DNA from: Hofstenia miamia
Lineage: Eukaryota; Xenacoelomorpha; Acoela; Hofsteniidae
DNA length: 64,000 nt
NCBI GenBank assembly: GCA_900660155.1
Contig: CABFPE010000149.1
Coordinates: 301,942 to 365,941, forward strand
Direction: 5' to 3'
The number at the start of each line of letters is the position of its first letter. Positions within the stretch are counted from its first letter, which is position 1. The notes beneath the pieces were generated by a model. That model saw only the letters and a list, made by a program, of their open reading frames with translations. It searched no databases and had not been told where the DNA came from. Below, in pieces: positions 45,878-56,459 of the stretch. The position numbers and the translations under genes were made by a program.

Positions 45878-47390
45878 AAAATATAATGCCGGCCCTACAT
45901 CAAGTGGTATTGGGTAAAATGAACTTGCTCACATCTTTCTCTCAACCTGCCTCAAACGCAATTAATAAATTAATACAAATTCAAAAATATTAGAGAGTTA
46001 GTTCATTGCACTACTAATACTTTGTTAGTTCTAGAGGACGTTCAATCTCGTTTGAATTGAATTAGTGTAATTTAGTGTAAATTTCATAGATTGTTGTTAT
46101 CCCGTTTAATGTGCATGAATAATTTAGTGCAATTGAATGTCTTCTTTATGTGTCAAGCTATTTTAGTTAAATTATATTTAACTACGAGCACATAGGTCTT
46201 AGGATATGGGCACGGACAAAGCGTAAGGGATACGGGCCGGACACAAGCTCGAGCCCTAACCTAGCTTTAATAGAACTCCTAAGAGTAACAACCAATCATT
46301 CATTGAGATGAAATCAAAAGGCTACAATAATTTAAAATTTGGCCACATTCAAATTAGTAAACAAGCAAAAAAACAGAATAAACTCGGTAAAGTTGTGAAT
46401 GTAATTCTTAAAAAATATATTTTGAAATATATACAAAGTATTTACAAAAGCTTAATATATACAGAATGCACAAATAGATAAACAAAGCTAATACAATTAC
46501 ATTAAAATAACAATAAAGGACACATGGATAAATTAAAAAAACAAATAGAACGCAAATTCTTGCAATTACGCCAGAAATTTAAATGTTTATTGTAGCCAAG
46601 TATATGTTGGTTTGCTAATATGTTGTGTTTTAGTAGTTTCTTGAAGGATGTTATATTAAATGCATTGCGGATGTTGACTTCTAATTTGTTCCATTGCTTG
46701 TATGTAATCATCATAAACGCACTCTGCCTAAACTTATTTTTTATACTTATGTTGTTTATCTATTTATTTGCTCTTCTGTTATGGCTAAAATATTTGCTTA
46801 AGAAGTGGTTTCCATTGATGCACTTGTAGAGTTTTATTAGGCTGGTGTATGTGATTATGTAAGCTGGTGTAAGAATTGATGCCCTGTATACAAAATCACC
46901 AACAGCATGCTTGCTAACATTAAACATTAGGCGGATTGACCAGCTAAATAGCCTATTTTACATTAGAAAGTCTTAAATTCATGCAGTCGTCAAATTTGAT
47001 GCATTCAAGAAACCTAACAAAAACAAAGTAAATGAAAGAAAAGTGTCAAAAGAACAAAATAAGCTGTTTTTCTATTAAAATTCTCATTGCATGAGGCATT
47101 AAAAACGCATTTAAGATGTAGTCAAAAAGCAAATTATTACAAAATAGAAAACTGTTGTCTCATATAGACTCTCTGGCGCCATCATTTCCAATACATTTCT
47201 TTGTGGTTTATGATGAAGCACTTTTTGTTATGACTTATTCCCGTCTAGTTTTGTTTGTTTAGCTGTCTAGCTGCTTATGATTTGCCTAGCTGTCTAGCAT
47301 AATTGCATTGTATCATACAGCTAAACAAATACTTGACCTTCTAAATATAACTAAAACATGCATCAAAGCTAAACTTTCAAATAAAGCTTT
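45878..47390. other. AT-rich intergenic with repeat family A piece
   Basis: Apart from the repeat at 45990-46268, no coding or RNA structure is supported. Confidence 0.4.
45990..46268 (-). repeat. dispersed repeat family A, diverged copy 3 (inverted, partial)
   Basis: Read on the minus strand from 46268 it begins AGCTAGGTTAGGGCTCGAGC, then GGCCCGTATCCC, AATAGCTTGACACA, and ends near AATGAACTAAC. This is the same block order as the first 200 bp of the copies at 4833 and 32936. It is more diverged and lacks the distal half. Confidence 0.5.
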
Positions 47391-47398
47391 AGTCCACC

Positions 47399-47602
47399 CA
47401 TGAACTTCTATAACACTAACTGGACTGGAACAAATGAATAAATAACAGCAACATTTGGCCGATTTCACTCAGTCATTTATTAATTCCGCTCTTCAATTCA
47501 CTCATAAAAGAGCGGAATTAATAAATAATTGAGTGAAATCGTCCAAATGTTGCTGTTATTTAGTCATTTGTTCCAGTCCAGTTAGTGTTATAGAAGTTCA
47601 TG
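47399..47602. repeat. 204-bp foldback with 95-bp arms
   Basis: Left arm 47399-47493 and right arm 47508-47602 are inverted copies with about five mismatches around a 14-base loop. The outer arm begins CATGAACTTCTATAACAC and the inner arm ends AATTCCGCTCTT. It lies about 40 bases upstream of the hAT coding relic. It may be a separate foldback MITE or part of that element's end. No target duplication was identified. Confidence 0.8.
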
Positions 47603-47639
47603 GTCCACCAATTGCATTACTACTGTTCTGACTATGTGT

Positions 47640-49718
47640 GGAAAAGAGAAGAAACCAGGGATTTTCTCTCATTTTGAGGAAATGGAAGAAGGTTATATTT
47701 GTCAGATTAAACATGGAGATATTTGAGGTTCAAAAAATTCAATTTGAAATGCCACTTAGAAAGAAAGCACAACGACATCTTCAATATTATTTTTAAAAAA
47801 CAGCAAATAAAGATAAATTCAAGTAATCAAAGCAGCAGTAATCCTGCAAGTCAGCAACAATCTCTTACAACATTTTTCCAAATTGAAAAAATCAATGTGT
47901 CCATCACAGAAGAAAAATTCAAATATCATCTCATTCAGCTGGTTGTGGGCAATGGTGTAGCTCTTAAGTTGTTTTCTTCTTATGCATTTGTAGGATTAAA
48001 TGGGGTAATAGCTGAAAAAATGGGTGTTTCTTTGCAATCAAACAGCATTAGAAATATGATACTACATGAAGCTGATGAACAGAAAAAAATGAAACAGGAA
48101 TTGCTCAACAAGTTTCTGTTTTTTAAAGATGAATGCATATACATGACATAGAATGAATTATTTTACACTGAATGCTTAGTTTGTCAACTCAAAAAATGAA
48201 CTGACTATTATTACATTGGCAGTACGAGATACAGATAACAAACATTCCAGTATATTCATTCAGACTCTGGTTGAAGATGTTCTTAGAGACTTTGAAATAA
48301 GCTCAATAAACAAGTATTAGCTTTCAACATCACTCTTGCCATCAAAAAATTTTCTGAAGACTCTATGGTAGATGAAAATGAGGTTGATTCTGAACATGAC
48401 AGCACTTCAGCATTGGATGAAAGAATTGCCTCGGCCTTTAATGATTTTTCCAAGACTTTTTCACAATGTCACATATGAGATGTGTTGCCCACACTTGCAA
48501 TTCATGATGGTTTGAAATTATGCACAGTTGCTTCATTGATGGCAGAATTCGCTGTGTTGTGGTGGCAGCATAAACACCAAAAATTGATGCAATTTTGAAA
48601 ATAAAGGTAAAAGGGGGCGTTCTTGATCAAACTATTAGGTGGGGCAGCATATACATCATGATTGAGCGACTACTGGAACTAAAATATACATTAGTAGACA
48701 TTCCAAATTTGTCTTTGCCTGAAGTCCAATGGAATGAAATCAAAGATCGTGAGAGCTTACAATTCCACCCTTTCATTTTCACAAAAAAACTGGAGACTGC
48801 TGATTTGACACCTGGAACATTATATATGGAATGAAAAAATTATTATTCAAATAAAGGTAAAAGGGGGCGTTCTTGATCAAACTATTAGGTGGGGCAGCAT
48901 ATACATCATGATTGAGCGACTACTGGAACTAAAATATACATTAGTAGACATTCCAAATTTGTCTTTGCCTGAAGTCCAATGGAATGAAATCAAAGATCGT
49001 GAGAGCTTACAATTCCACCCTTTCATTTTCACAAAAAAACTGGAGACTGCTGATTTGACACCTGGAACATTATATATGGAATGAAAAAATTATTATTCAA
49101 ATCAGTGGAAGTTTGGCTCATGTAATGAAGGCATCCATGGAAAAACGTGAGTTAGTTTTATTAGAAAATGATGTGTTGCTGGCAGCAGTTTTTGTAGATC
49201 CTATGTACAGGATTACCTTGACTGAAGATCAGTGTCAGAGAGGGAAAAAAGCCCTACTATGAATTGCCATTGATGTGAAGGAAAATGAAGAGAGGAAATC
49301 AAGAGCAAGCGTTGAAAATGTACCCCAAAGCTATAGTTGAAATCTTTCATCAGCATCTGATTCTGAAGATGAGGATTTTGAAAAACATCTTGATCAACAG
49401 GCAAAACACTGAAAGATGCAAATTCAAAATACTTTTGACAATTCGTTTCCATTTCAACAGTATAAATCAAACTTCATGAATGCCTCAATTGAAATGGAAA
49501 TGATTGATAGAGCATCAAAGTAAATGTAATTGATGCAATTGCTCAGTACCCAACTATTCTACAAAAAATTGCATTCACGATTACAGCCTTGCCACCAAAA
49601 CAAGTTACTGTTAAACGACTTTTTTCTGCACTACAACTAGTTCATCTGATTTGAGGGCTTACATGAAAGAAGATTTGTTGGAAGCAATACTCTTTCTTAA
49701 AACAAATGGCTTCTGAAC
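47640..49718 (+). pseudogene. BED-finger hAT transposase, broken
   Basis: The N-terminal BED zinc finger is visible as GIFSHFEEMEEGYICQI then LKCHLERKHNDIF (about 47660-47785; C-x2-C is incomplete, with H-x4-H retained). A central frame follows at 47723-48151. The core motif IRWGSIYIMIERLLELKYTL (hAT consensus T-RWNST-x-M-ERLL) is at 48640-48700 and again at 48890-48950 because of an internal duplication. The hATC end reads LPPKQVTVKRLFSALQ and AYMKEDLLEAILFLKTNGF, stopping at 49714-49716. Multiple stops and frame changes are present. This is a dead DNA transposon. Its terminal repeats were not found; the 47399-47602 foldback is a candidate left end. Confidence 0.82.
48601..49100 (+). repeat. 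exact 250-bp tandem duplication inside the hAT relic
   Basis: 48601-48850 and 48851-49100 appear identical by eye, starting ATAAAGGTAAAAGGGGGCGT and ending TATTATTCAA. Identity inside an otherwise decayed element means either a very recent duplication or an assembly artefact. Confidence 0.9.
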
Positions 49719-49719
49719 A

Positions 49720-50250
49720 TGTCATAAATTATTCTGTTTTTTTACTATTATCTTCAATAGCTTTTTTCGTTTGTTTTCTCATTAATTATGCTGTTCTTTT
49801 TCTTTTGTCATTAAAGTAATTGATAATGTTAATTTCTAATCAAATGTAATTTAAATTTTACATGCTACCCACGAAGCCAACCACTGGTGTGTCACTGGGT
49901 GGGATTTGGCTCATAATTGGCAAAAGCAGAATTTTAGCATCAGAGCAATGCTTTAAATGTGACAATAGCAAAGTTTTATATTGATGAATAGTTTAATAAC
50001 CTTTTTGAACAATAACGTGATTGTACAAACATGAATGGAGAATCAAATATACGTGCAAAAGATTTTTATTATTGTTAAATCTAGTCGGCCACAGTGTGGT
50101 GTACTACACATACAATGCAATGTGGAGGCAAATTGAACAAATGAACACTACTGCTCGTAAGAACAGAATCTAGCAAAAAAAGAATTTTTGGTGTTAAAAA
50201 AATTGTAAAATTCTTGGAAATTATTAAAAAATTGAAAATAACAATAAGAT
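49720..50250. other. AT-rich spacer, nothing recognised
   Basis: A possible hAT-type tip (CCACTGGTGTGTCACTGGG, about 49881) was not paired with an opposite end. Confidence 0.3.
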
Positions 50251-50269
50251 CGCAAAAATGGGCATTTCT

Positions 50270-50410
50270 GAACTATAGCTCAAATCTTAATGGATCTCTA
50301 GCAATTGGAATCCAACAGCTCCTGTGCAGGAACTGGAGCAAAATTTTGGTAGGAATATGCTCCGGAGAGGGAGCTAGAGTAGCTTCATATTTGGGCCTGC
50401 TCTGAAGCCC
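50270..50410 (-). repeat. possible hAT-type MITE end (GGAGC family)
   Basis: On the minus strand the piece begins CAGGGCTTCAGAGCAGGCCC and contains scattered CTCC/GGAGC motifs, resembling hAT tips of the CAGGGCTT type. No opposite end was found. Confidence 0.3.
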
Positions 50411-51059
50411 TGATTTGTATGCAAATTAAACAACACAAAACCAAGAACAGTTCCTTGAGATATGTCGTGTTCTCTTGTTGTCTTAACTGAAAAAAATGTT
50501 GTTGATTTTTGCTCACTTTTCCCTTAATAAACATTTTAGATTCCTGATTTAATTCATAACAAGAAAGCATTCTTGTAATCCAAACTATCAAATGCTTTGC
50601 TTAAGTCTAGCAAAGCTACGCTGCTGTAGATGTTTTCATTGAGATTGTAACGAACATTTTCAAAAAAAATAATAAATCATAATCTGTACCTAGACCTTCT
50701 CTAGATCCAAAATGACTTATTGAAGAAAGAAAAGTTATTCTTACTAAGGTAAGTAGTTATTTGCTGGCAAAGGATCTTTTCGAAGATTTTGGAGAGTGGA
50801 TTTGTTACAGCAATAGGTCTGTAATTTAAGTAATTATGAGAATCTCCTTTTTTCTTTCAGAATGGGAGCTATATCTGCTTGTTTTAAGCATAAAGGAAAT
50901 GTTGATGTGTGTAAATGCTCAGAGAGACATATTTTTAGAATAAATATAGGAATTCCACAGCATCCGCTTGAAATACTTGGATCTACTTTTTGTATTGTTT
51001 TGATAAGATCAAGTTTGCTAATGTAACTAAAACCAACAGTGCGATTTTTTATCATATCT
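50411..51059 (-). pseudogene. CR1-like LINE: reverse transcriptase part
   Basis: Minus strand. SYISKLDLIKTIQKVDPSIS, SSGCCGIPIFILK and LPLCLKQADIAPILKEKRRF-type pieces (51030-50840) match the N-terminal RT region (S-x-G-x-D-GI and P-x-x-LK-x-A-x-V-P-x-x-K). PIAVTNPLSKIFEK follows at about 50820-50780. ALLDLSKAFDSLDY (about 50620-50580) is the palm motif with both Asp residues. A VPQGTVLG-like turn appears near 50450. The reading frame is broken several times, and the 3' end is cut near 50411 beside a MITE-like tip, so the catalytic FADD box is missing. It belongs with the endonuclease and ORF1 pieces to its right. Confidence 0.75.
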
Positions 51060-51529
51060 TATATAATCACTATTTTATGATCCAAGGTTTCTAAATATGG
51101 AATTTAGATAGTCCCAACTATATTATGATTGTTTACTATTTTACCATCAACATTAATTTCATGAATGCCACAGAGAGTATTTTTGTCTTTGTTCAAAAAT
51201 CGGTTCATAAAATTCAATTTGTCTTTTTGCTTGTGAAAATCGTTCATATATCATATTTGAATATTGCATTTTATGATTCTGCTTTAATTTGGAAACTTTA
51301 GCTTTAATATCCTTGTAATTGCTTAAGTCTACATTGGTACAGTCTTTGCATACTTTCTCCCCAAATGTCTTTTCTCTTAAGTTTTAATGCTTTGAAGGAC
51401 TCCCAATATATTTGTATTTGTATGGAGCTCCATTATTTAGGCAGTGATCTATTTGCTTTATTATGAAATTTATCGTATTGCTTGCATCTTGCATAGTGCA
51501 AATTACGCGAAACTGCGTGTAAAAATCAT

Positions 51530-52184
51530 TTACCTCTTGGTAGCATGTCTTATTTCACTGGAAATATAAATTGCCAAATTGTGATCAGAAAACGAGTTAA
51601 ACATTTTGGTGCAAAATGTGGGATACTCAATATTAGTTATAAAATAATCTATGAGTGATTTTTCTCTAGTTTTTATAGACTTGTTTATTACACTCATCTG
51701 TAGTTCATCAAATAATTTGTTTACATAGCTTGATTCTTTTGGCACAAGGAAATCAATATTATAATCGCTCAATAGGATTACTTTTTCGTCATTCAAAAAT
51801 GCATTTTGTATTTCATTAATTTTAAACTCAAAGAATTCAATAGCATTTTAGACGAGTAACTTAGATTAATTCAGTGATTTCTTTGAGTTTCTAATTCCCA
51901 CCCAAAATGTCTCAAAGCTCTCATATGTTTCTTCGATGTTTTGACGTCCGACTGATGCATGTAGGGTGGAATCAATAACATTAAGCCTCCGCCTCTGCCT
52001 GCTCAGTTTTTTCAAAACAGTTTGAACATACTTTTTTTAATATTGAGAAGATTTTCATCTGTATTACTTTGGATCCATGTTTCCATTAAAGCATATATCG
52101 TATGTTCTCCTAATAATTCATAGATTTCTAATAGTTCGGGGTGATGAACTGGTACACTTCTTGTCATAAATAGTTGGCCCTGGA
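51530..52184 (-). pseudogene. CR1-like LINE: apurinic-type endonuclease part
   Basis: Minus strand. LLEIYELLGEHTIYALMETW (about 52130-52070) holds the E-T-W of the AP endonuclease active site. VILLSDYNIDFLVPKESSYVNKLF (51785-51720) matches the GD-x-N motif, here SDYN. SLIDYFITNIEYPTF (about 51655-51610) and FSDHNLAIYI (51600-51560) match the terminal S-L-I-D and SDH motifs. It is broken in at least two places. Just after 52184 the element is interrupted by a hAT insertion and resumes at 53889. Confidence 0.8.
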
Positions 52185-53888
52185 CAGAGGCGCACCCAGA
52201 GGAGGGGAACTGGGGGAACGTTCCCCCCCTCAACAGAGCACAGATGCTTCCATTTCTCATGAAATGTATGCTGATATGATAACATAGTACATATATATTA
52301 AGCAATGCTTCAAATCTATCTGCAGGGGTAAGCAATAATTAATTTATATTGCAATTATTACAATAATTGGAAATGGATTAATCTATTAAATACTTTAGAA
52401 GAAGAAAAATTACCAATAATTTACAATTATTTAGGTTCACTAAGAACGTTCTTACAAGCACTAATGGATGAAAANNNNNNNNNNNNNNNNNNNNNNNNNN
52501 NNNNNNNNNNNNNNNNNNNNNNNNNNNNNNNNNNNNNNNNNNNNNNNNNNNNNNNNNNNNNNNNNNNNNNNNNNNNNNNNNNNNNNNNNNNNNNNNNNNN
52601 NNNNNNNNNNNNNNNNNNNNNNNNNNNNNNNNNNNNNNNNNNNNNNNNNNNNNNNNNNNNNNNNNNNNNNNNNNNNNNNNNNNNNNNNNNNNNNNNNNNN
52701 NNNNNNNNNNNNNNNNNNNNNNNNNNNNNNNNNNNNNNNNNNNNNNNNNNNNNNNNNNNNNNNNNNNNNNNNNNNNNNNNNNNNNNNNNNNNNNNNNNNN
52801 NNNNNNNNNNNNNNNNNNNNNNNNNNNNNNNNNNNNNNNNNNNNNNNNNNNNNNNNNNNNNNNNNNNNNNNNNNNNNNNNNNNNNNNNNNNNNNNNNNNN
52901 NNNNNNNNNNNNNNNNNNNNNNNNNNNNNNNNNNNNNNNNNNNNNNNNNNNNNNNNNNNNNNNNNNNNNNNNNNNNNNNNNNNNNNNNNNNNNNNNNNNN
53001 NNNNNNNNNNNNNNNNNNNNNNNNNNNNNNNNNNNNNNNNNNNNNNNNNNNNNNNNNNNNNNNNNNNNNNNNNNNNNNNNNNNNNNNNNNNNNNNNNNNN
53101 NNNNNNNNNNNNNNNNNNNNNNNNNNNNNNNNNNNNNNNNNNNNNNNNNNNNNNNNNNNNNNNNNNNNNNNNNNNNNNNNNNNNNNNNNNNNNNNNNNNN
53201 NNNNNNNNNNNNNNNNNNNNNNNNNNNNNNNNNNNNNNNNNNNNNNNNNNNNNNNNNNNNNNNNNNNNNNNNNNNNNNNNNNNNNNNNNNNNNNNNNNNN
53301 NNNNNNNNNNNNNNNNNNNNNNNNNNNNNNNNNNNNNNNNNNNNNNNNNNNNNNNNNNNNNNNNNNNNNNNNNNNNNNNNNNNNNNNNNNNNNNNNNNNN
53401 NNNNNNNNNNNNNNNNNNNNNNNNNNNNNNNNNNNNNNNNNNNNNNNNNNNNNNNNNNNNNNNNNNNNNNNNNNAGTATTTCTATTTATTGTTAAAACAA
53501 TTTCTGAATATAGATTTTTCTTCTTCTTCTTCTTCTTCTAGCCAATCTTAGTAATGGTTGAATAGGGGTAGGGAAAAACAATTCAGTTTTAGTAATTTAA
53601 TTATAAAAATGACATAAAAACGTAGATATATGAAATAGTAAACCTTAAAGTGAATAGTTGAATTTCGTTAATATCAACCTTTCTGTTTTGGGTAGCATGT
53701 CAAAAAGTGTATACTATTTAATTTCCCTGACAATTCTTTTTCCATTGTTGTAGTGAAAATCTTCAGAATAATGAATTTAAAAACTACTTTGCATGTAAAA
53801 ATATCTATGAAAATATGCCAATATATATACATATATATAATCTAAAGAATAGTTCCCCTCCTCAGAAAAAAAGCTGGGTGCGCCCCTG
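52185..53888. mobile_element. hAT-type element inserted in the LINE endonuclease
   Basis: Left end CAGAGGCGCACCCAG and inverted right end CAGGGGCGCACCCAG match at 14 of 15 bases. The exact 8-bp duplication GCCCTGGA flanks it (52177-52184 and 53889-53896). GGGGAACTGGGGGAACGTTC follows the left tip and its inverse GTTCCCCTCCTC precedes the right tip. 1000 Ns hide the middle, so any transposase cannot be judged. A (TTC)n tract is at 53518-53539. Confidence 0.85.
52475..53474. other. assembly gap, 1000 N
   Basis: Exactly 1000 Ns, a conventional length for a gap of estimated or unknown size. Reading frames spanning it are meaningless. Confidence 0.98.
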
Positions 53889-54274
53889 GCCCTGGATGTT
53901 TTTGTATGCCTCCTTCTTGCATTAAGATTATGTTTAAGGTGATGCATACATTTGAAATAACTGATTGTATATCTAGCCATAGAAAATTTAGCACATACTA
54001 CTTGCTGAAAATGAATATACCGGATATTTAGAGAGATATATATAAACAGAAGCATAATAAAAAATCAAGGAACTACTTTTTTGAACGACATGATTCAATG
54101 TAGAAAGCTGATGAGTTTTTGCAGTAGAAAATGTACGTCATTAGTTATTATAGACTCGGCAAAAGAATATCCTTGAGTGGGTCTGTTGTACTTCTTGACT
54201 GGTTTGTTCTTATAATACGTTTGAGAATCATAATGTCCAAATTAAGATTTTATGTTTCTAGCTAGTATTGATAG
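53889..54274 (-). pseudogene. CR1-like LINE: endonuclease 5' part and ORF1/ORF2 junction
   Basis: Minus strand. HHLKHNLNARRRHTKTSRA (about 53950-53897) leads directly into the target duplication of the hAT insertion and continues beyond it at 52184, so this is the same LINE. The 54060-54274 portion is the expected ORF1-ORF2 spacer. At its upstream edge the bases after the duplicated ATTGATAG read, in frame with the esterase ORF, a short tail and stop. Confidence 0.5.
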
Positions 54275-54813
54275 TAGTGTTTTGAATTTTTAGATTTAAC
54301 TCAGCCCGTGCTCGCCCTGCGCCCGTTTATCTTCCAATGCCCGGTGCCGCCCGCCCGTTGTAATTCACCGAGCAGGAACGGGCAGCACGGTCCGCCCGCC
54401 ATCTATTGCGAAAAACGTAAAATACTAAGAAATTAAATCAAAATGCACAAAAGTACTATATAATTTTGTCTTTTAGTGAGAAACTTTTTACGACTCCTAT
54501 AAATTATATTAATTCTATCAAATATCTAGGGAGGGCTAGAATCCGGTATCCGGATCGGTAAATTCGGCAATTACACAACCAGATCCAGACATTGAGTATG
54601 CGTTAAAATTTAACTTGTTTACCGGATTTTATCGGATAATATATTCTGAGATAAAACTTGAATTTCAAAATGGAATTTCTGAGTAAAAGGTTACATTTTT
54701 TCCAAAAAATAGAGGTTTTCATGCAACAAAACAAATTTCTCTGACATATCATGAAGTAGTCTATATAATAAATATTTATTCTCATTCGCAAGAGGTTGTT
54801 CTTCATTAAAAAT

Positions 54814-55877
54814 TAGGGCAACTAAAAGTCATAAAATTCAAATTTTTTCTGTTGTTCTATTTCGCAGTCTGCTTAAATTTTGATGGCTTTCAGACCTCGA
54901 GTGCAGTTAAATAGGAAGTATAAAGTCATAGAAAGTCATATTTTTGTTTTTTGAAAAAGACGGTAATTCTGGCTGAAATGTCATAAAAGTAATATGTTGG
55001 CATAGCTTCATTAAAATTAAGAAAACAACTTAAAAATAATGCTGGATTGTGACAGCTTCAAATCATTTGACCTCAAACATTTATATTCATTCAATGTCAA
55101 TTAATGTACTACCTGGCCTAACCCCCGAGAAGTTTAATTGCTAGCTAGTTGTTGACGCAACCCGACCCACTGGTCAACGCGTTTCTGGGAATGGCCATGT
55201 ATGCTCGCAGCTGAAAAAATAACTAAGAAACTATATACATTATTATTTCATGGATTGTACCATGCCTACTTAGGCAAAATACATGAGGGTTTACAATCTA
55301 GTTGCTTTAATTAAGGCTGCTATCATAAAAAGTCAAAATTGTTTAATGTTTGACAGAGTTGAAATTCGATAAGATGTTATTATTCCCCTAATTGATCTTG
55401 GAAATGATACCTGTGAAATAATCGCCTATATCAAGTCACGATTAGAAAATATCGGTTTTACTGCTATAATCATTATAGTATATTGCAAGGAAAGGGGATG
55501 GACTTTAAAACGGAATTGTACAAGTTATGAAACTGTCAAACAACATCGGCTGCAGTTGAGAGATGTTTCTCTATGCTAAAAAAACTCTTAGTCTATGACA
55601 GAAATCTTAACCACAGTAATATTTGGACATTTATGTGCTGTTATTATAATTTAGTAAAGTAGTTGGATTGAAAAATTAACTTTTCATTATATAAGGTTTT
55701 GCACATGTTTTATATCTTGTTTTCGGTAATAGAAAAACGTTCTATATGGCTTAAATTGATCATTTTGAAAAATGAATGGTCATATTTTAAGACATATTTA
55801 ACTAAATTCCGTCATATTTTATCATAAAAATAAGGTCACATTTTGTTTTTTTTAAAGTCATATTTCTGGTTGCCCTA
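54814..55877. mobile_element. inner hAT element of the nest
   Basis: Left end TAGGGCAACTAAAAGTCAT and inverted right end TAGGGCAACCAGAAATATG share a 9-bp perfect tip. Tips of this type and the hATC relic inside indicate hAT. Flanking 8-mers match only 5 of 8. Internal TAAAAGTCAT/AAAGTCATA motifs recur near both ends. Confidence 0.65.
55537..55662 (+). pseudogene. hATC dimerisation end of a hAT transposase
   Basis: About 42 codons read QTTSAAVERCFSMLKKLLVY, then DRNLNHSNIWTFMCCYYNLV, and stop at 55660-55662. TSA-x-VER-FSMLKK matches the hATC motif (S-x-x-x-ER-x-FS-x-L), and N-x-W near the end fits the conserved terminal helix. The rest of the transposase is deleted, so the inner element is a deletion derivative with a transposase tail. 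Confidence 0.7.
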
Positions 55878-56035
55878 GTAATGATTGAACAATATATTAT
55901 CCGGTATTCGGTATATTCAATTCACTACCCGGATCCCATTCTTACAAATATCATGCATAGAGATTAATGTTTTACATTTCTTTCATGTTATAGCAGCAAA
56001 TGTACAACGGGCCCGGCCAAACCCGCAAAACACTA

Positions 56036-56283
56036 ATTGATAGGCCTTTTCCAGAGGGATGAACTTGATCATTTGCAAAGTACACCGGGTTAATTTCGTT
56101 CTTACCACTGAGAAAATATTTAAATGTAGGCATTATATCAACTTCCTGATTTCCAGCTTTCAACTTTTTGAGAACGGCATTTAATTTTACTATGGCTTTC
56201 TTTTTACTGATGAAACCATTGTGCAGTAATGGCATAAACTCAATAAATACTATTTTTTTAGGGCTGAACTTTGTTTTAATCAC
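56036..56283 (-). pseudogene. LINE ORF1 esterase-like (SGNH) C-terminal fragment
   Basis: The minus-strand frame reads VFIEFMPLLHNGFISKKKAI, KLNAVLKKLKAGNQEVDIMP, FKYFLSG and then YFANDQVHPSGKGLSI. The final ND-x-VHPSGKG is the Asp-x-x-His catalytic block of SGNH/GDSL hydrolases, and the preceding spacing fits the end of that fold. CR1-clade LINEs are known to carry an esterase in ORF1, and this lies upstream, on the same strand, of the LINE endonuclease and RT pieces. It is 5'-truncated at an 11-nt minisatellite (56296-56450) and split from its stop region by the nest at 54275-56035. Confidence 0.6.
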
Positions 56284-56295
56284 GTTTTAAAATTG

Positions 56296-56450
56296 TTTAA
56301 AAATCGTTTAGAAAACGTCTAGAAGTCGATTATTGGACATCATTAAGACGTTTAGAAGACGCCTAGAGGACGTTTGAAGAGGTCTAAAAGAAATCTAGAA
56401 GATGTCTGGAAGACGTCTTCACCACGTTTAGAAGACCCTTAGAAGTCGTA
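56296..56450. repeat. degenerate 11-nt minisatellite
   Basis: About 11 to 13 units of GACGTYTAGAA in tandem, with drift (ACGTCTAGAAG, GACGTTTAGAA, GACGCCTAGAG, GACGTTTGAAG, GATGTCTGGAA). It adjoins the truncated LINE ORF1. Confidence 0.75.
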
Positions 56451-56459
56451 ATATTCAAC

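Larger units (their letters stand above)
54527..55944. mobile_element. middle element of the nest (CCGGAT tips)
   Basis: The left end TAGGGAGGGCTAGAATCCGG and inverted right end TAAGAATGGGATCCGGGTAG are partly similar. The exact 8-bp duplication CAAATATC lies at 54519-54526 and 55945-55952. CCGGAT-type repeats fill both tips (ATCCGGTATCCGGATCGG; TATCCGGTATTCGGTA). hAT-type by duplication size. Confidence 0.75.
54275..56035. mobile_element. outer hAT-type element of a three-deep nest
   Basis: Terminal TAGTGTTTTG and its exact inverse CAAAACACTA bound it. The exact 8-bp duplication ATTGATAG lies at 54267-54274 and 56036-56043. The subterminal zones are GCCCG-rich (CCCGTGCTCGCCCTGCGCCCG at about 54304; CGGGCCCGGCC at about 56008). 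About 340 bp of its own sequence remain; the rest is later insertions. Confidence 0.85.

Noticed and set aside
52464-53541. Two long open frames of 343 and 357 codons
   Set aside because: They consist almost wholly of the 1000-N gap and have no real coding content.
53777-54055. 92-codon minus-strand frame as a new gene
   Set aside because: It crosses the boundary between the LINE remnant and the hAT insertion (duplication at 53889-53896), so it is a chimera of two elements.
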